From Syntrophomonadaceae bacterium (GTDB lineage Bacteria; Bacillota; Dethiobacteria; DTU022), in contig SLBE01000067.1 of assembly GCA_007126465.1 (NCBI GenBank), positions 1 through 9,672 of the forward strand: a DNA stretch of 9,672 bases. The letters are read 5' to 3'. Positions 5,608 through 9,672 of the stretch are shown one piece after another. The notes beneath the pieces were generated by a model, which was not told the origin of the DNA, did no database searches, and saw only the letters and a list, made by a program, of their open reading frames with translations. The stretch's first letter is position 1. The number at the start of each line of letters is the position of its first letter. The translations under genes and the position numbers were made by a program.

Positions 5608-6891
5608 CTATCCAGAATGCAGGTTTAAAATACCGTCATCAGAGGTCCGGTATATCTCTGCACCAAGCTCAATTAGCTTCTGTTCAAATTTATCATAACC
5701 ACGATCAACGTGCTCCACTGCACTGATCTGACTTTCTCCGTCAGCGGTTAATGCCGCTATGATTAATGCAGCGCCGGAACGCAGATCGGTTGCTGTAACA
5801 GGCGCTCCTGACAGGGGAACTCCACCCTCAATCAAAGCAGTCCGGCCTTCTACCTTAATCCTGGCACCCATTCTTTTTAACTCATCTACATGGTTAAATC
5901 GCCCGTCGAAAACATTTTCTGTAATAACGCTTAAACCTTTGGCAGCTGTAAGTAATACCATGCCGGGTGGTTGAAGATCGGTCGGAAAGCCTGGATAAGG
6001 AAAAGTTTTTAAATCCGAGGGCACAAGGGGAGAAACATATTCCACTGTGATTGATTCGGGTTCAACTTCGACCTTGCCTCCAATTTCAATAATTTTAGCT
6101 GTTATGGCTTCAAGGTGCTTCGGAATAACATCTTCTACAGTTATTTTACCACCTGTTGATGCAGCAGCCATCATAAAAGTGCCTGCCTCTATTCTATCGG
6201 GAATTACAGAATGCACAGCCCCATTAAAGTTTTTAACACCTTCAATTCTGATCACATCAGTCCCCGCACCTTTGACAGAAGCTCCCATAGCATTTAAAAA
6301 GTTTGCCAGATCAACAATTTCCGGTTCCTTGGCAACATTCTCAAGAATAGTTTTCCCTTCAGCCGCCGCTGCAGCCAGCATTAGGTTTATTGTTGCTCCA
6401 ATACTGACAACATCGAAATAAATTCTCGCTCCGGTTAATTTTTTGGCTGACAGTTTAATCATACCATGTTCAATGTTTATGTCAGCCCCAAGGGCGGTAA
6501 ACCCTTTTAGATGCTGGTCAATTGGCCTCGGTCCCAAGTCACAACCACCGGGTATAGGAACTTCAGCCTGCCCAAACCGGCCCAGAAGGGAGCCCATAAA
6601 ATAATATGAGGCTCTCATTTTTTTCACCAGGTCATAGGCAGGAGCTATTTTTGTTAAATTCCCCGGCTTTAATTCAATTGTGTCCCGGCCCCGCCGGCGG
6701 ATTGAAACACCAAGGTTCTCAAGTATGTTGATCATAGTTCTTACATCTGTTATATCAGGCAGATTTTCAAGGGTTACCATTTCTGATGTCATAACTGCTG
6801 CGGGAAGCAGGGCAACTGCGGAGTTTTTCGAACCGCTTATCCTAACTTTGCCCGACAAGGTTTTTCTTCCCTTGACAATAAACTTTTCCAT
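5608..6891 (-). CDS. murA: UDP-N-acetylglucosamine 1-carboxyvinyltransferase
   Basis: Transfers enolpyruvate from phosphoenolpyruvate to UDP-N-acetylglucosamine, the first committed step of peptidoglycan precursor synthesis, in the cytoplasm. At 427 residues it has full length and the two-lobe inside-out barrel pattern. Key residues: Lys22 and Asn23 in SGSKNSA; Arg93 in KKMRAS; the catalytic Cys117 in PGGCDLGPRPIDQH, the residue fosfomycin alkylates, so the enzyme should be sensitive in principle; Asp305 in GFPTDLQ; and Arg397 in DRGYD. ATG at 6889-6891 with SD AGGAGG (6897-6902), 5-nt spacer. It sits 86 nt after walI and ahead of htrA, where walJ often lies in other Bacillota, tying wall synthesis to the wall-sensing operon. 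Many Bacillota carry two murA copies; whether this is the major one cannot be told here. AT-rich TATATT/TATAAG stretches in the upstream gap may hold a promoter, but none is convincing. Confidence 0.97.
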   Translation of the reverse strand: MEKFIVKGRKTLSGKVRISGSKNSAVALLPAAVMTSEMVTLENLPDITDVRTMINILENLGVSIRRRGRDTIELKPGNLTKIAPAYDLVKKMRASYYFMGSLLGRFGQAEVPIPGGCDLGPRPIDQHLKGFTALGADINIEHGMIKLSAKKLTGARIYFDVVSIGATINLMLAAAAAEGKTILENVAKEPEIVDLANFLNAMGASVKGAGTDVIRIEGVKNFNGAVHSVIPDRIEAGTFMMAAASTGGKITVEDVIPKHLEAITAKIIEIGGKVEVEPESITVEYVSPLVPSDLKTFPYPGFPTDLQPPGMVLLTAAKGLSVITENVFDGRFNHVDELKRMGARIKVEGRTALIEGGVPLSGAPVTATDLRSGAALIIAALTADGESQISAVEHVDRGYDKFEQKLIELGAEIYRTSDDGILNLHSG

Positions 6892-6977
6892 ATTTACCTC
6901 CTGTAAGCTAAAATCTATCCTTATAAAAAACTCATCCCTTATAATATAACTTTTTTTGCATGAATGGTAGTTTTTTT

Positions 6978-7865
6978 CTAAGGCAGTTGTTCTGGCATAA
7001 AAGTATCAGCCTCGATATTTCCGGTAAAAGCATTAACGTAATGTAACATGTTTTCTCCAAGCTGAATTCTCCAAACAGGAGGTATTTCCCATTTTTCAGC
7101 CTCGTATTCTGCGCTAAAGTATCCTAATTCAACACTTTTAATATTTACCGGTTGTTCACTTGGCCCCAGCAAATCAACAAGGTTAGCCAGGGCATCAGTT
7201 GCTGAGATTACTTCCATTTCTCTGGGTGGAACCCTTTCAACCGGATTCAGCCAGGATATTTCTATCAAATCAAGAGCACCTGAATCGAAATAGGCCTGTA
7301 ATTGGCTGGCATAAATGGGTTTGCCATCCAACAATCTGTGGTACTTTAGAACAATCTTTTCTGAATCCGTTACTTCCATGCGGTCATATGCCAATCCTTC
7401 CGGCATAATAAGTTCTTCACTAATAAATGACTCCAGTTTATCCTTTAACTGCTCTTCATCCGGTTCATTTCCATTGTAACCAAATTCAAGGGAGGGCTCA
7501 AATGTAATCCTTATCAAGCCACCCGGGTAGACATAGGCTGTCTTGTTATCTACCTTGTAAGCGGTAGCATTCTCCGCCTCTACAATTCCGGCGCCCTTTT
7601 TAATAAACAGCTGTAAAATGTCACCCTGAAAGCCGACTGCAGGCGCTACCGATAAAAAATCGCCGACTTTTACCGAACGATCAAGGGGTGTTTCCAGATT
7701 GTAATTATTCTCATTCAGGAAAGCTTCTGTTTCCTGTATATCTTCTGCTGTAACAGCTACGGTTGTCAGGCGGCCAAAGTCAGGCCAGAAAAGGTGGTAA
7801 CCCAAAAAAAGGTTTAGTCCGGTAAAAGCAATGATCAATATAGTTTTGGCACGACCGAGATTCAC
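6978..7865 (-). CDS. walI: WalI (YycI) regulatory partner of the WalK kinase
   Basis: A 295-residue single-pass membrane protein. Its N-terminus, MNLGRAKTILIIAF, followed by a hydrophobic anchor to about residue 27, is the hallmark of the YycI family, and the rest is predicted to be extracytoplasmic. In Bacillus subtilis and relatives WalI and WalH form a membrane complex with WalK that tunes its kinase activity. The C-terminal half contains LDGKPI (179-184) and a segment ending WRIQLGENMLHYVNAFTGNIE (265-285), typical of the PepSY-like fold. The start is GTG at 7863-7865, with SD AGGAGG at 7873-7878 and 7-nt spacing. GTGA overlaps the walH stop by 4 nt, indicating coupled translation, as expected for two partners of one complex. 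Sequence conservation in this family is weak, so the assignment rests on the N-terminal signature plus position. Confidence 0.9.
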   Translation of the reverse strand: MNLGRAKTILIIAFTGLNLFLGYHLFWPDFGRLTTVAVTAEDIQETEAFLNENNYNLETPLDRSVKVGDFLSVAPAVGFQGDILQLFIKKGAGIVEAENATAYKVDNKTAYVYPGGLIRITFEPSLEFGYNGNEPDEEQLKDKLESFISEELIMPEGLAYDRMEVTDSEKIVLKYHRLLDGKPIYASQLQAYFDSGALDLIEISWLNPVERVPPREMEVISATDALANLVDLLGPSEQPVNIKSVELGYFSAEYEAEKWEIPPVWRIQLGENMLHYVNAFTGNIEADTFMPEQLP

Positions 7866-9205
7866 AACAAATCCTCCTCCCTGAGCGGTTCCAATTCAAA
7901 GGCAGAAAGAATAAACTGTTCGTTATTAATTGTAATTAACCATACCGGCTTGCCGGTATAGCCCGATTGAGATGTTATTATAGCATAACCAAGGTAAATA
8001 TCTTTGAGAATTATTAAGCTGGCTCTATCAGGAAACCCTTCCTGGTATTGGCTTACAGCTTTCTCAAGAGCCTCATTCCAGGAAGCTGCGGGGGTTAACC
8101 CGTTTTCCGGGACAATTGGGTTTTCGACTTCAAATAATGACCTTGCATAATGAATCAAACCGCTATCATTATATAATGCCCGAGTCGATTGGCTTATGAG
8201 TATAGGATACCCATCCAGGTAGGCTTGCCACTCTGCACTGTAATGAGTAGTATCCCCCCAACCTGACAGCTCCAGGGCTTCAAGGCGCATGCTATCCGGC
8301 CAGCCACCATGATAGCTGATCAGACTGCTGCTGGTAACAAGGGCTTCACTATAAGCTGATGTGGCTTGCCCTTCTTCAAATCGGGGCGCTGAATATTCCA
8401 GGCCGGTGTCTGTTAAACGCAGGCCCCTTTCACCATCAGTATAGATCAAACCTCCTTCTTTTTCCTCTATAACCCTGGCCATGCTGTAGTCAACAAAGAA
8501 AGTTTTCAGAATTAAGTCCTGGTCTAATGTCTCGGGCCGCATGTTATACTCACCTATAAATACTGTCTCAACCGGAATATAAATAGTTTCTTCTACCTCC
8601 AACCGGGAAACTCCATGATCTGCCAACAACTCATCCGTCAAAACAACTGAAGCAACTTTATTATCTACCTGAATATTATCCATAAATTCAGCAAACTGCT
8701 CAGCTTTCCCGGGAGGCAGCAATAAGTTAAGTTTGTTATTATTTGAGTCAGACAATACCAACCGAAAATTATCATTAACAGCATATAAATCTACCTTTTC
8801 AATTTCACTGTAATCCACTTCATTAAGCCATGGCTGATCTTCACCTACAGGCAGATTAGGCTGCATATAATATGAAAGCAGATGCCTGGAGTCTGAAGGC
8901 ACCTCATCTTCATCAATTAAAGCATCTAAACTGATTTGCTGTAAGGTAATTGACAGCAAATTCCACATTTGATCAAAGTCGGGACTGCCTTTTTTATAAA
9001 CATAAAGCTCTCCTTCGTTATGGAGTGCGATTTTTTTAGGCTCGATAACCCTCTCCAGCTCCCGCGGTTGTTCTACAACTATTCTTTCATATATATCCTG
9101 CTCTAAAACCTGAGCCGGTACTTGACCATACCAGAGCTGGTAAGTCAGCAAAAGACTCAAACCAACAAGGATAAAAAGCAGTATGCTTTTAACTGTTTCG
9201 ATCAT
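7862..9205 (-). CDS. walH: WalH (YycH) regulatory partner of the WalK kinase
   Basis: A 447-residue membrane-tethered protein. The N-terminus MIETVKSILLFILVGLSL continues as one hydrophobic anchor (about 5-25, ending in TYQLW), the YycH pattern, with an extracytoplasmic remainder. FFVDYSMARVIEEKEG followed by IYTDGERGLRL (about 236-264) is the family's most recognisable internal block. The C-terminal part (about 320-437) resembles the fold of WalI. With WalI it is known to modulate WalK, whose targets are wall hydrolases and wall-metabolism genes. ATG at 9203-9205. The upstream walK stop TAA (9217-9219) is part of the SD TAAGGA (9214-9219), 8 nt from the start, so walK and walH are probably translationally coupled. 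It overlaps walI by 4 nt. Confidence 0.92.
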   Translation of the reverse strand: MIETVKSILLFILVGLSLLLTYQLWYGQVPAQVLEQDIYERIVVEQPRELERVIEPKKIALHNEGELYVYKKGSPDFDQMWNLLSITLQQISLDALIDEDEVPSDSRHLLSYYMQPNLPVGEDQPWLNEVDYSEIEKVDLYAVNDNFRLVLSDSNNNKLNLLLPPGKAEQFAEFMDNIQVDNKVASVVLTDELLADHGVSRLEVEETIYIPVETVFIGEYNMRPETLDQDLILKTFFVDYSMARVIEEKEGGLIYTDGERGLRLTDTGLEYSAPRFEEGQATSAYSEALVTSSSLISYHGGWPDSMRLEALELSGWGDTTHYSAEWQAYLDGYPILISQSTRALYNDSGLIHYARSLFEVENPIVPENGLTPAASWNEALEKAVSQYQEGFPDRASLIILKDIYLGYAIITSQSGYTGKPVWLITINNEQFILSAFELEPLREEDLL

Positions 9206-9213
9206 TTTTTCAT

Positions 9214-9219
9214 TCCTTA
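9214..9219 (-). promoter_or_regulatory. SD of walH containing the walK stop codon
   Basis: TAAGGA on the minus strand: the TAA ending walK is the first half of the SD of walH, 8 nt before its ATG. The same stop-into-SD design recurs at the exchanger-rho junction (1427-1433). Confidence 0.7.
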
Positions 9220-9672
9220 TTTTCCGTTATAACGTGGCAGGGTAAAGTTTACGACAGTCCCACTACCCTGCTTACTTTCTATCCAGATTGAACCGCCGTG
9301 GCTTTCTATAACTTTACGGGCAATAGACAGGCCAAGGCCGGTCCCCCCGAAGTCACGGCTGCGCGTTTTCTCAACCCTGTAAAAACGTTCAAAAACTTTT
9401 GGCAGTTCTTCTTCAGGAATACCGCTGCCGGTATCCTCAACTGAAACCTTGATAAGGCTGCCTTCATCAGATGCTCTGATGTAAATAAAACCGCTGGGTG
9501 GAGTAAACTTAACGGCATTGTTCAGCAGGTTTGAAAATACCCGCACCACTTTATCCCTATCTACATACGCTACAGCACTGCCAGGCTCTATTTCAAGCGT
9601 TATCGTGGGGAATGAAACTTTAAGCTTTTGTCTCAACTGTTCAACTGCTTCATTTGCCAACCCGTAAAGATC
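9217..9672 (-). CDS. walK: Sensor histidine kinase WalK, C-terminal ATP-binding domain (cut by window edge)
   Basis: The last 151 residues of a histidine kinase; the reading frame runs open to the window edge. The apparent start near 9660 is only an internal TTG leucine. The whole HATPase_c domain is visible: N-box VFSNLLNNAVKFTP (fragment residues 45-58), G1 box DTGSGIP (80-86), F-box region FERFYR (94-99) and G2 box GGTGLGL (109-115), ending GSGTVVNFTLP. It binds ATP for autophosphorylation of a histidine that lies outside the window. The family is certain; the WalK name comes from the immediate walH and walI neighbours and from the WalK-like FERFYRVEKTRSRDFGGTGL stretch. The response regulator walR is expected just beyond the right edge. 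Stop TAA at 9217-9219. Confidence 0.9.
   Translation of the reverse strand, partial: DLYGLANEAVEQLRQKLKVSFPTITLEIEPGSAVAYVDRDKVVRVFSNLLNNAVKFTPPSGFIYIRASDEGSLIKVSVEDTGSGIPEEELPKVFERFYRVEKTRSRDFGGTGLGLSIARKVIESHGGSIWIESKQGSGTVVNFTLPRYNGK

Noticed and set aside
6892..6977. Promoter or terminator in the walI-murA gap
   Set aside because: The gap is A/T-rich with several TATAAT-like strings but no matching -35 at a proper distance, and has no GC-containing hairpin.
1..9672. Hidden defence system, mobile element, CRISPR or toxin-antitoxin module
   Set aside because: All stretches over 100 bp are explained by core genes on one strand except the 240-bp gap, and I see no transposase, integrase, repeat-spacer array or tRNA.

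Overview
The window is a stretch of a Bacillota (Firmicutes) chromosome, most likely from a Clostridia-type lineage. WalH and WalI beside a WalK-type kinase are known only from Gram-positive low-GC bacteria. The Shine-Dalgarno (SD) sequences are strong, TTG and GTG starts are common, and rho is followed by rpmE as in many Firmicutes. The base composition looks moderately AT-rich by eye. This placement is inferred from gene content; no species is claimed. Every gene I can support lies on the minus strand, so the window reads right to left. Ten genes are present: eight complete, and one cut at each window edge.

Right block (about 9672 down to 2676): the C-terminal ATPase half of a WalK histidine kinase, then walH, walI, murA, an HtrA-type membrane serine protease, a short alkaline-phosphatase/iPGM-superfamily metalloenzyme, and a glyoxalase-II-like metallo-beta-lactamase-fold hydrolase. 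The walK-walH gap is 11 nt, walH and walI overlap by 4 nt, and htrA is 15 nt from the metalloenzyme. murA and htrA sit behind gaps of about 90 nt, and the htrA gap holds a plausible internal promoter. The theme is envelope homeostasis: a cell-wall-sensing kinase with its two membrane-tethered partners, the committing enzyme of peptidoglycan precursor synthesis, and a surface quality-control protease. In the classical layout a walJ (yycJ) gene follows walI. Here murA takes that place, and the MBL-fold gene further on is of the glyoxalase II type, not WalJ.

Middle gap (2436-2675): an AT-rich 240-bp regulatory region. It has a good sigma-A-type promoter, a 10-bp inverted repeat upstream of it, repeated TATGAA half-sites, a 9-bp long-range inverted repeat in the leader, and a possible 14-codon leader ORF.

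Left block (2435 down to 1): a CaCA-family cation exchanger whose stop codon merges with the SD of rho (TTG start), then a near-consensus promoter directly upstream of rpmE (ribosomal protein L31, cut by the window edge).

I do not see a defence system, mobile element, CRISPR array, tRNA or rRNA. The window is mostly core housekeeping. The points most worth a second look are the leader of the exchanger-rho operon, the orphan 304-residue metalloenzyme, murA in the wal cluster, and the strongly acidic extensions of the HtrA protease.
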